From Desulfobacula sp. (GTDB taxonomy: Bacteria > Desulfobacterota > Desulfobacteria > Desulfobacterales > Desulfobacteraceae), in assembly GCA_027858355.1 (NCBI GenBank), contig JAQICW010000092.1:1-8090 (forward strand): DNA of 8,090 bases, read 5' to 3'. Positions 1-6,230 of this stretch are shown here, one piece after another. Within the stretch, counting starts at the first letter, position 1, and each line of letters starts with the position of its first letter. The notes under the pieces were generated by a model, which was given only the letters and a program-made list of their open reading frames with translations, was not told where the DNA came from and searched no databases. Position numbers and translations under genes: made by a program.

Positions 1-39
1 TTCAAATAGTATTTAATGTGCTATTTAAAGATTAATTGT

Positions 40-59
40 GTTTAAACAATCGTTTAAAC
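40..59. repeat. paired GTTTAAAC palindromes upstream of the sigma-54 activator gene
   Basis: The 8-bp palindrome GTTTAAAC occurs at 40-47 and again at 52-59, a 12-bp step. Two related ATTTAA boxes at 11-16 and 23-28 are also 12 bp apart. GATTAA at 30-35 and TTAATC at 62-67 flank the pair symmetrically, so 30-67 is an imperfect larger inverted repeat. This is seen directly. That it is an operator or enhancer-type site is inference; AT-rich DNA produces TTTAA boxes readily, but the exact repeat and spacing are less expected by chance. Confidence 0.4.
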
Positions 60-127
60 AGTTAATCAATTGTTATTGGTGATTGCTAATGGATGAACAT
101 AAAATGAATATTTTCTGGAAATAAATA

Positions 128-1486
128 GTGGATACCATTAATGACGGACTAATGTTTATTGGCCCGGAAGGTTCAATTTTAATGGTAAACAAGGCTTTTG
201 AAACCCTTACCGGATATCCGTCAAAAGAAGCCATTGGCATGTCATGTAAAATGCTGGGCTGTGATGCCTGTGAACTGATCCTGCAGACGAATCAACAATC
301 TGCATGGTGTAAATTATTTGAAAAGGGCCAGCATGATATGCAAAAATGCCGCTGTCTTATCAAGTGTAAAGACGACAGTTTTTTGCCGATTTTAAAAAAT
401 GCATCCATACTATGGGATGAAAACCACACCGCTCTTGGCGTTGTAGAAACTTTAACTGATATTTCAGAGCTTACCAAACTGGATGAAAAAGTTCATATCC
501 TTTCCAGACAATGCGACAAGGAAAATGATTTTTTGGGCCTGGTTGGCAAATCGCCACAAATGCAGGCAATATTTGACATGATAAGAAAAGCTGCTCAAAG
601 CGCTGCCCCTGTGATCATTCTTGGCGAAAGCGGAACGGGAAAAGAACTGGTGGCAAATGCCATTCATTTATGTGGCACCAGAAAGAATAAGCCATTCATA
701 CAACTCAATTGTGCAGCATTGAATGAAGCCGTCCTTGAAAGCGAATTGTTTGGCCATGCCAAAGGCGCATTTACAGGGGCTTACAGCAATCGAATCGGCC
801 GATTTGAAGCTGCCAACCACGGAGATTTCTTTCTGGATGAAATTGGTGATATCCCATTGTCTATACAGACCAAACTTTTAAGGGTCCTTGAATCAGGACA
901 ATTTGAAAGAGTGGGAGACATTTCACCTATCAAGGTTGATGTGCGAATCATTACCGCCACAAACAGAGACCTTGATGAGCTCATCGATAAAAATGAATTT
1001 CGACAGGATTTGCTCTTCAGGATCAATGTCATCCCGATACAACTGCCGCCATTAAGGGACAGGAAAGAAGACATACCGCTCTTAATCAATTCATTTATTC
1101 GCCGCCTGAATATAATTACCGGCAAAACAATTAATGGGTTAAGCAATGATGCCATGGAAGCATTTATGGATTACCAATGGCCGGGCAATATCAGAGAGCT
1201 TAAAAATGCAATTGAATATTCTTTTGTTACAACTGATGGCCCAACGATTCAAATAGAGCATTTACCAAAAACAATAAGCAGGGAACAAAAAACATCACCC
1301 TCCCCGGTCCTGGTTTTGTCAGAACAGGAAGATTTATCTAACGAAAAATCCCAGTTAATCCAAGCGCTAAAACAGACAAAGGGCAACCAGACTAAAGCTG
1401 CAAAAATTCTTAATATCAACCGGGTAACCGTCTGGAACCGCATGAAAAAATATAGGATTGACCTTAAAAGGGTCATGTCTGTATGA
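128..1486 (+). CDS. sigma-54-dependent transcriptional activator (Cys-rich PAS, AAA+, Fis-type HTH)
   Basis: This is a bacterial enhancer-binding protein that uses ATP hydrolysis to open sigma-54 RNA polymerase promoters. A PAS sensor domain fills roughly residues 1-115 and carries seven cysteines (40, 45, 48, 61, 74, 76, 80), suggesting a redox, metal or cofactor sensor. The AAA+ domain spans about 138-370: Walker A GESGTGKE at 167-174, the sigma-54 contact loop GAFTGA at 213-218, and Walker B FFLDE at 234-238. A Fis-type helix-turn-helix lies at about 410-442. The start used is GTG at 128, with GGAAA (117-121) as a possible ribosome site. An in-frame ATG at 89, preceded by GGTGAT (78-83), would add 11 residues but runs into TAA at 122-124. 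From memory of related proteins, the FW-K-(x)-IVDT-(x2)-DGLM stretch is normally continuous, so the N-terminus may be damaged. It is convergent with the RACo gene, whose upstream region has a -24/-12 site, making that gene the likeliest target seen here. Confidence 0.9.
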   Translation: MDTINDGLMFIGPEGSILMVNKAFETLTGYPSKEAIGMSCKMLGCDACELILQTNQQSAWCKLFEKGQHDMQKCRCLIKCKDDSFLPILKNASILWDENHTALGVVETLTDISELTKLDEKVHILSRQCDKENDFLGLVGKSPQMQAIFDMIRKAAQSAAPVIILGESGTGKELVANAIHLCGTRKNKPFIQLNCAALNEAVLESELFGHAKGAFTGAYSNRIGRFEAANHGDFFLDEIGDIPLSIQTKLLRVLESGQFERVGDISPIKVDVRIITATNRDLDELIDKNEFRQDLLFRINVIPIQLPPLRDRKEDIPLLINSFIRRLNIITGKTINGLSNDAMEAFMDYQWPGNIRELKNAIEYSFVTTDGPTIQIEHLPKTISREQKTSPSPVLVLSEQEDLSNEKSQLIQALKQTKGNQTKAAKILNINRVTVWNRMKKYRIDLKRVMSV

Positions 1487-1489
1487 CCC
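1465..1489 (-). terminator. possible terminator for the RACo gene, inside the activator's 3' end
   Basis: A perfect 7-bp stem, GGGTCAT (1470-1476) and ATGACCC (1483-1489) with a 6-nt loop, spans the activator's stop codon. Read on the minus strand, the stem is followed at once by TTTTAAGG, a short U tract, so it would suit the end of the RACo transcript, which finishes 30 bp earlier. On the plus strand there is no U tract directly after it. The stem is short and the U tract is only four bases, so the function is uncertain. Confidence 0.35.
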
Positions 1490-1502
1490 CACTCAAATCT
1501 GG

Positions 1503-1528
1503 CAACTCTAAAAGTTGAGTTAATTTTT
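1503..1528 (+). terminator. weak hairpin with U-rich tail after the activator gene
   Basis: CAACT (1503-1507) and AGTTG (1513-1517) form a 5-bp stem with a CTAAA loop, followed by AGTTAATTTTT on the plus strand. A competing pairing, ACTCAA (1491-1496) with TTGAGT (1515-1520), is also possible. It lies in the 33-bp gap between the convergent genes, where a plus-strand terminator would be expected, but the stem is short and low in GC. Confidence 0.25.
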
Positions 1529-3094
1529 CAAAGCAGGAAAACTAAGTTTTTGAACAAAAACATCCTGAAAATCCTGATTGCAGGCAAGATCCACAACGAT
1601 AACCTTACTTGCCATCTGTATGGCTTTTTCAAGAAATATTTTATCACAAAGAACCATAATGGCTCCGGCTCCGGCTGAGTTCCCTGGGACTTCTATCCTT
1701 GCAAGATCCATGGCAGGAATCATTCCTAAAGTCATCATATCATCTTTATCAAGAAATGTTCCAAAGGCCCCTGCAATGATAATTTTTTCAGGTTTTTTTA
1801 TTCCTGCTTCCTTTAGAAGGAATTCAATCCCTGTGATCAATGCTGACTTGCCAAGCTGGACAGAACGGATATCCTTCTGACTGATGAAGACGGCAGCACC
1901 ATTTGCAGAAGAATTTTTTGGCACAAGAATATATTGTTTCTCTTTTGAAAACTCTTTTTTAAACGCACCGTCAGGTGATATGATTGATCTTTTGCAGAAT
2001 TGGGCCACAGCACTTATAACACCGGTTCCACATATTCCTGATGGCTTCAGTTTGGAAGACTTTGAAGGATTAATAAATGTATATTCAACTGAGTTGTCAG
2101 GGTTTTTTATTTGAACCTTATTAATAGCACCTGGGATTGCCTGCATCCCACAGGCAAGAGCCGCACCTTCAAAGGCAGGGCCAGTTGCACATGAAGTTGC
2201 AAAAAACTTGTTTTCCCCTTTCAGCATCAATTCCCCATTAGTCCCCAGATCCACAAGAAGGGTTCCTTCAGGCTGATTTTCAAGATCAACGGCCAGGGCT
2301 GCACCAAGGATATCTCCTCCAATAAAACCTGATACCTGGGGCAAAAATTGAATTGAAAAAACTTTTATTTTAAATCCCAAATTATTTGAAGAAATATTTC
2401 TTGCTTCATAAAATGCCGGGTTATAAGGGGAAACTCCAATGGATTTTGGATCTACGCCAGTAAAGATATGAATCATGGTTGGATTCCCAACAGTCACCAT
2501 TTGAGAAATCATCTCCTCTTTAAGATCAAGAGCGGCTAAAAGTTCTTTGATCCCCCACTCTATGGCCCTGACAACTAATTTTTGCAAATGGTCAAGGTTT
2601 TCCTCATCCTGGCCAATGGCCCCGATACGACTCATGACATCATCTCCATAAAGGGCCTGGGGATTTTTTACGGCCAATGACGAAAGCACCTTGCCCTTGG
2701 CAATGTTGCAAAGATAAATGGCAATTGTTGTTGTACCAAGGTCCGTGGCTATGCCATAGACATCCTCTCCCTCAACATCCTTAAACCGGTTCGTGAATAC
2801 TGCAGGAAGTGATGCCGGCGCTTTGCTGATAATATGGGATGACAGCATGGAGAGTTCTGGTATCTCAATGGAAATATCTTCTGAAATAATAAAATTACAA
2901 GCTTCTTTAAATTCAGGGTCACCCTTTTCCGGAATAATTTTGACCTGACATTTTTTACAGACACCTTTACCGCCGCAATCAGATCTTAAAAAAATGCTCT
3001 GATCCATGAGCGCTTCCATTAGACTTCTTCCGGGTTTTGCTTCAACCTTCCTTCCATGTGGCAAAAGATGAATTTGAAATTTATTATCTGACAT
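1520..3094 (-). CDS. RACo-type reductive activator of corrinoid proteins ([2Fe-2S] ferredoxin + ASKHA ATPase, DUF4445)
   Basis: Proteins of this family use ATP binding and an iron-sulfur cluster to re-reduce inactive Co(II) corrinoid proteins to Co(I), restarting methyl-transfer cycles in the cytoplasm. The N-terminal domain (about 1-85) is a plant-type [2Fe-2S] ferredoxin with ligands Cys40, Cys46, Cys49 and Cys66. After a linker, the ASKHA ATPase domain starts near 112: phosphate-1 motif DLGTTT at 118-123, phosphate-2-like DLGTNGE at 282-288, SCATGPAFEGA at 301-311, SGICGTG at 352-358, and adenosine motif AGAFG at 441-445. It ends with the family-typical stretch before LSFP at 517-520. Its 524 residues are somewhat short against classical RACo proteins of about 600-640, but no domain appears to be missing. 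The ATG at 3094 is preceded by AAGGA at good spacing. A sigma-54 promoter match lies about 100 bp upstream. No corrinoid protein or methyltransferase gene is adjacent in this window, so the partner is unknown. Confidence 0.9.
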   Translation of the reverse strand: MSDNKFQIHLLPHGRKVEAKPGRSLMEALMDQSIFLRSDCGGKGVCKKCQVKIIPEKGDPEFKEACNFIISEDISIEIPELSMLSSHIISKAPASLPAVFTNRFKDVEGEDVYGIATDLGTTTIAIYLCNIAKGKVLSSLAVKNPQALYGDDVMSRIGAIGQDEENLDHLQKLVVRAIEWGIKELLAALDLKEEMISQMVTVGNPTMIHIFTGVDPKSIGVSPYNPAFYEARNISSNNLGFKIKVFSIQFLPQVSGFIGGDILGAALAVDLENQPEGTLLVDLGTNGELMLKGENKFFATSCATGPAFEGAALACGMQAIPGAINKVQIKNPDNSVEYTFINPSKSSKLKPSGICGTGVISAVAQFCKRSIISPDGAFKKEFSKEKQYILVPKNSSANGAAVFISQKDIRSVQLGKSALITGIEFLLKEAGIKKPEKIIIAGAFGTFLDKDDMMTLGMIPAMDLARIEVPGNSAGAGAIMVLCDKIFLEKAIQMASKVIVVDLACNQDFQDVFVQKLSFPALKN

Positions 3095-3120
3095 TGAGAT
3101 TCCTTAATTAGTTGTTTAAT

Positions 3121-3149
3121 TTTGTTTTATTAACATTTAATAAAACAAA
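3121..3149. repeat. perfect 13-bp inverted repeat in the divergent promoter region
   Basis: TTTGTTTTATTAA (3121-3133) is followed by the spacer CAT and then its exact reverse complement (3137-3149). It lies 27-55 bp upstream of the RACo start codon, probably inside that gene's 5' leader if the predicted sigma-54 promoter is used. It could be a repressor operator or an RNA hairpin. The perfect symmetry over 26 bases is seen directly; the role is inference. Confidence 0.6.
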
Positions 3150-3189
3150 TCATCATTTAACATTGTTTATTTATATTGATCCTTTGTTG

Positions 3190-3202
3190 CATGCATTGCA
3201 TG
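3190..3202. promoter_or_regulatory. CATGC-ATT-GCATG dyad overlapping the predicted -12 element
   Basis: CATGC (3190-3194) and GCATG (3198-3202) form a 5-bp inverted repeat with a 3-bp spacer. It overlaps the -12 part of the minus-strand sigma-54 promoter match, where a bound protein would block polymerase. The arms are short, so chance cannot be excluded. Confidence 0.25.
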
Positions 3203-3212
3203 AAGCATACCA
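3197..3212 (-). promoter_or_regulatory. sigma-54 (-24/-12) promoter match driving the RACo gene
   Basis: Read on the minus strand the bases are TGGTATGCTTCATGCA. This has the invariant GG and GC dinucleotides exactly 10 bases apart and matches the consensus TGGCACG-N4-TTGCW at all but three defined positions. Transcription would start near 3187, giving a leader of about 90 nt before the RACo ATG. The neighbouring sigma-54 activator gene makes the site more believable. I found no equally good match facing the plus-strand operon. Confidence 0.55.
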
Positions 3213-3285
3213 TAATTTATCAATAAATAGATTGTTTATCTAATCGAAATAATAATCCTAAAGCCTAAAGGTTGATAAATAGTAC

Positions 3286-3320
3286 TTGACAAAAAAACAA
3301 TGATTATCCATCGTATACAT
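3286..3320 (+). promoter_or_regulatory. weak candidate promoter for the dehydrogenase/ABC operon
   Basis: A perfect -35 hexamer TTGACA lies at 3286-3291, and a -10-like TATACAT at 3314-3320. The spacer is about 22 bp, longer than the usual 16-18 for sigma-70, so this assignment is weak. The position, 55-90 bp before the first gene's ATG, is appropriate. An inverted pair TTTATCAA (3216-3223) and TTGATAAA (3272-3279) lies just upstream and could bind a regulator. Confidence 0.25.
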
Positions 3321-3376
3321 TTAAATAAAAGGTTTTGTGATTTATGGTGCATAAAAAAAATAAAAAGAGGAAACTC

Positions 3377-4552
3377 ATGAAAATTCTTGTTCTTGGCGGA
3401 TGTGGTATTCAGGGAAGAACCGCTTTGTACGATCTGGCATCAGATGCAGATGTTTCTGAAATTATCTGCGCAGATATCCGCTTTGATGAATTGTCAAAAA
3501 TCAAAAACTTTACTGATATGAAAAAAATTACCCCTGCAAAAATTGATGCCCAAAATAAATCAGATTTGTTGAAGCTGTACAAAAAAGTTGATGTGGTCAT
3601 TGATCTTCTGCCAAAAGAATTCAAGAGCCATGTCAATGAGGTGGCACTGGAAGCAAAGGTTCATGTGGTGAATACCAATTATATGTATGACACCCAAAAC
3701 CTGGACAAAAAAGCAAAACAAGCCGGAATCACCATCATGCCCGAGTGCGGGTTGGATCCTGGGATAGATCTTGTGATTTATGGGGATGCGAAAAGCCGTT
3801 TTGACACCCTGTCCACGATCAATTCCTATTGTGGTGGATTCCCGGAAAAAAAGGCATGTACCAATCCCTTAAATTATAAATTGTCCTGGATCTGGCGGGG
3901 GGTTTTAAGTTCTACCATGAGGGATGCAAGAATCATCAAGGACCAGCAGATCATCGAGATCCCCGGTGCCCGGCAACATGATGAATCCTTTATCCATGAG
4001 ATCCAGTTTCCTGATCTTGGCACTCTGGAGGCTATTCCCAACGGAGATGCAGTTTTTTTCACCGATCGCATGGGTCTGACCAAGACAATTGTTAATACAG
4101 GCAGGTATTCCCTTCGATGGCCTGGATGGAGTGCTTTCTGGCGGCCCCTCAAGGAACTGGGATTTTTGAGTGAGACCCCGGTACAAGGCCTTGATGGCAA
4201 AGTGTCTCCAATGGATTTCATGGAAAAACATTTAGGTCCTCAACTGGCCTACCAGGATAACGAAAAAGATCTTGTCGCCATGATCAATATTTTTGAAGGC
4301 AAAAAAGACAATAAAAAAATGCGGTTTACCTCCACCATGCTCATTGAGCGGGATCTTGAAACAGGGATCATGGCCATGAGCAAGGGAGTTGCCTATACAG
4401 CCTGTATTGTTGCAAAGATGATTGTCAAAGGCGAAATAAAAGAAAAAGGGGTATTATCTCCAATCACCCATATCCCGGTGGTGCCCTTTATGGAACGTCT
4501 GAAAAAAAGGGGTATACAGATCAAAGAGGAAATCACAGTTCTGGAAGAATAA
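3377..4552 (+). CDS. saccharopine dehydrogenase / lysine 6-dehydrogenase-like oxidoreductase
   Basis: This is a probable NAD(P)-dependent amino-acid dehydrogenase of 391 residues, close to the usual length of about 385 for lysine 6-dehydrogenases. The N-terminus is a Rossmann fold (MKILVLGGCGIQG). In the middle, ITIMPECGLDPGIDL matches the family's conserved turn, followed by a GG-(I/F)-P segment. The C-terminus has the GVAYTACIVAKMI helix and a PxxxxMERLKKRGI stretch, as in lysine 6-dehydrogenases from memory. Those enzymes oxidatively deaminate the side-chain amine of lysine to a semialdehyde that cyclises; the exact substrate here cannot be read from sequence. I start at ATG 3377 because GAGG (3367-3370) sits six bases upstream. 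An in-frame ATG at 3344 would add a highly basic 11-residue tail without a good ribosome site. It is the first gene of the operon, 51 bp before the binding-protein gene, so it probably acts on the imported substrate. Confidence 0.8.
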   Translation: MKILVLGGCGIQGRTALYDLASDADVSEIICADIRFDELSKIKNFTDMKKITPAKIDAQNKSDLLKLYKKVDVVIDLLPKEFKSHVNEVALEAKVHVVNTNYMYDTQNLDKKAKQAGITIMPECGLDPGIDLVIYGDAKSRFDTLSTINSYCGGFPEKKACTNPLNYKLSWIWRGVLSSTMRDARIIKDQQIIEIPGARQHDESFIHEIQFPDLGTLEAIPNGDAVFFTDRMGLTKTIVNTGRYSLRWPGWSAFWRPLKELGFLSETPVQGLDGKVSPMDFMEKHLGPQLAYQDNEKDLVAMINIFEGKKDNKKMRFTSTMLIERDLETGIMAMSKGVAYTACIVAKMIVKGEIKEKGVLSPITHIPVVPFMERLKKRGIQIKEEITVLEE

Positions 4553-4603
4553 ATACAAGAGGAGTGGTGTAATACTAATAAATTTTAAACCAGGAGGAGA
4601 AAG

Positions 4604-5464
4604 ATGAAAAAAGTATTAATTTCATTGTTTGCAGTTGTTTTTATGCTAGTAGCATGGATCGGCTGTGGACAACAGGACAAGCCAGAACAACAGGCACAGC
4701 AAAAGGAAACTGCTGTTAGTTTAGATCAGACTAAGAAGTCTACACTCAGCGAAATTGTTAAACGAGGAGAACTCCGCGTGGCAGTGCAATCCGGTGCCGC
4801 ACCCTATGCCTTTGTTGACAAGAACGGGGAACATTCTGGCTCCATGGTTGCTTTCACCAGAGGAATGGCTGACAGCATGGGTGTCAAGATTAAAATTCTT
4901 GACTTTGACTGGGATGGTCTGATTCCTGCTCTTTTATCCGGAAAAGCCGATATCCTGGCAGCTGACATGACCCCTACTTTAAAACGAGCCCTTAAAATTT
5001 CCTTTGCAGATCCCTGGATGTATGTTCAGACCTGTGTTTTTACTAAAACAGGTGCCAGCTATCAGAGCCTTGAAGATGTGAATAAACCAGAGATCACAGT
5101 GGGAGTTCTTCTGGGATCCACGGGAGAAACCATTGCAAAACAATATCTGCCCAATGCCAAGATCAAATCTTATAAAGGCGGCGGCAGGATGATTATCCAG
5201 GCCATGATTGCAGGCCATGTGGATGCAGGTGTCAATGATGATCTGGCAGTTCTCACTGCACTTCCGGATTTTCCACCCAACTCCATCCGGCTTTTGGACA
5301 AACGCCTGGGAGGTAAAGCCCCCCTTTCCTTTGCAGTCCTTCATGAATCTGTAAATCTGTGGCAATGGATCAACCTCTATTTTGAAACCATCCGGGCCAA
5401 TGGTGACTATGATAAAAATATTGCCTATTGGATGGAAGGCATAGAGTGGAAAAAAGATCATTAA
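4604..5464 (+). CDS. amino-acid ABC transporter substrate-binding lipoprotein (SBP_bac_3 family)
   Basis: This protein captures a polar amino acid outside the inner membrane and delivers it to the two permeases encoded downstream. It has 286 residues: a lipoprotein signal peptide (KK, hydrophobic core to about 18), a lipobox W-I-G-C with Cys21 as the lipidated residue, a Gln/Lys-rich linker to about 45, then a family-3 solute-binding domain. Arg128 in the TPTLKRALKISFADP stretch (residues 123-137) corresponds to the arginine that normally binds the ligand alpha-carboxylate, and NDD at 211-213 is a typical second-lobe ligand region. Trp at the -3 position of the lipobox is unusual. Gly at +2 gives no inner-membrane retention signal. 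A strong AGGAGGAGA (4592-4600) precedes the start, suggesting high translation. Ligand identity is unresolved; glutamine, cystine, lysine-like and other polar compounds all remain possible. Confidence 0.88.
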   Translation: MKKVLISLFAVVFMLVAWIGCGQQDKPEQQAQQKETAVSLDQTKKSTLSEIVKRGELRVAVQSGAAPYAFVDKNGEHSGSMVAFTRGMADSMGVKIKILDFDWDGLIPALLSGKADILAADMTPTLKRALKISFADPWMYVQTCVFTKTGASYQSLEDVNKPEITVGVLLGSTGETIAKQYLPNAKIKSYKGGGRMIIQAMIAGHVDAGVNDDLAVLTALPDFPPNSIRLLDKRLGGKAPLSFAVLHESVNLWQWINLYFETIRANGDYDKNIAYWMEGIEWKKDH

Positions 5465-5503
5465 TAAAATCGAGTCCATAATATGTAAATAAAATCAAAT
5501 CCC

Positions 5504-5536
5504 GTGTACACCCGCAACTTTTCTTTGGGTGTACAC
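5504..5536 (+). promoter_or_regulatory. 10-bp stem-loop between the binding-protein and permease genes
   Basis: GTGTACACCC (5504-5513) is followed by a 13-nt loop and then its exact reverse complement GGGTGTACAC (5527-5536). No U tract follows on the plus strand; the next bases are ACCCC and a run of A, so it is not a classical terminator. In ABC operons, hairpins just after the binding-protein gene commonly protect its mRNA 3' end and lower permease output. That role fits here but is inferred from position and structure only. Confidence 0.6.
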
Positions 5537-5560
5537 ACCCCAAAAAAAATGGATGGCGCC

Positions 5561-6229
5561 ATGCTGGTTGATTTTAATTTCAGAATCATATTTGAATATC
5601 TGCCCCTGTTTTTAACCGGGCTGAAATCCACATTTTTAATTTCCATAATATCCATTGCCCTTGCCCTTATAACTGGAATCATTGCATGTGCCTGCAGAAT
5701 TTCAGGTATTAGAACCCTTCGGTATCCTGCCATAGCCTATATTGAGATTATACGGTCCACTCCCCTTCTGGTCCAAATCTATTTCCTTTATTTCGGGCTT
5801 CCCACCCTGGGCTTAAGAGTCCCTGAGATCCAGACCGGAATCATAGCTTTGATGCTGAATTCAGGGGCTTATATTGCAGAAATCATCCGGGCAGGAATCA
5901 CCTCTGTGGATGATGGTCAACTTGAGGCCGGGACGGCCTCGGGCCTTAACTATTTTCAGAGAATGCGGTTTATCATTCTTCCCCAGGCACTGGGGGTTGC
6001 CATTCCTCCGCTACTGGGTCAGAACATTGTCCTGGTCAAGGATTCAGCCCTGCTCTCCCTGATATCGGTTATGGAATTGACCAGATGCGGTCAGACCATG
6101 ACATCGGAACGTTTCATGCCTGCAGAAGCCTTCTTTACAGTGGCATTCTTCTACATGTGCATTTATTTTGTCCTCAAGGCTCTGGCAGACTGGTCCCAGC
6201 GAAAACTGATCTTCAGGGAGGCGTATTGA
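5561..6229 (+). CDS. polar amino-acid ABC transporter permease 1 (HisM/GlnP family)
   Basis: This integral inner-membrane permease pairs with the next gene's product to form the import channel. A hydrophobic segment near residues 13-45 starts the His/Glu-type permease domain, and several further membrane segments follow. The EAA loop that docks the ATPase is clear: GQLEAGTASGLNYFQ, followed by RFIILPQAL (about residues 120-145). I start at ATG 5561, giving 222 residues, because GGATGG (5551-5556) lies just upstream and the length then matches the sister permease (218). ATG 5549 is an alternative adding four residues. A start at GTG 5504 would fall on the 5' arm of the hairpin and add an unrelated tail, so it is unlikely. 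The stop is one base before the next gene, implying translational coupling. Confidence 0.87.
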   Translation: MLVDFNFRIIFEYLPLFLTGLKSTFLISIISIALALITGIIACACRISGIRTLRYPAIAYIEIIRSTPLLVQIYFLYFGLPTLGLRVPEIQTGIIALMLNSGAYIAEIIRAGITSVDDGQLEAGTASGLNYFQRMRFIILPQALGVAIPPLLGQNIVLVKDSALLSLISVMELTRCGQTMTSERFMPAEAFFTVAFFYMCIYFVLKALADWSQRKLIFREAY

Positions 6230-6230
6230 T

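Noticed and set aside
122..124. Stop-codon recoding (selenocysteine or pyrrolysine) at the activator's upstream stop
   Set aside because: The codon is TAA, whereas those systems use TGA and TAG.
781..1155. 124-residue open frame antisense to the activator's AAA+ domain
   Set aside because: It is antisense to highly conserved motifs and looks like a coding shadow.
3344..3376. ATG 3344 as the dehydrogenase start
   Set aside because: It adds a Lys/Arg-rich low-complexity tail before the Rossmann fold, while GAGG is correctly placed for ATG 3377.
3213..3376. Sigma-54 promoter for the plus-strand operon
   Set aside because: The GG pairs in this stretch do not have a GC at 10-base spacing with adequate flanking matches.
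4979..5479. 166-residue open frame antisense to the binding-protein gene
   Set aside because: It is a shadow of a clear real gene, with no recognisable motif or ribosome site.
5504..5560. GTG 5504 as the start of permease 1
   Set aside because: It lies on the first bases of a 10-bp hairpin arm, has no ribosome site, and adds a tail unlike the family; ATG 5561 (or 5549) fits better.
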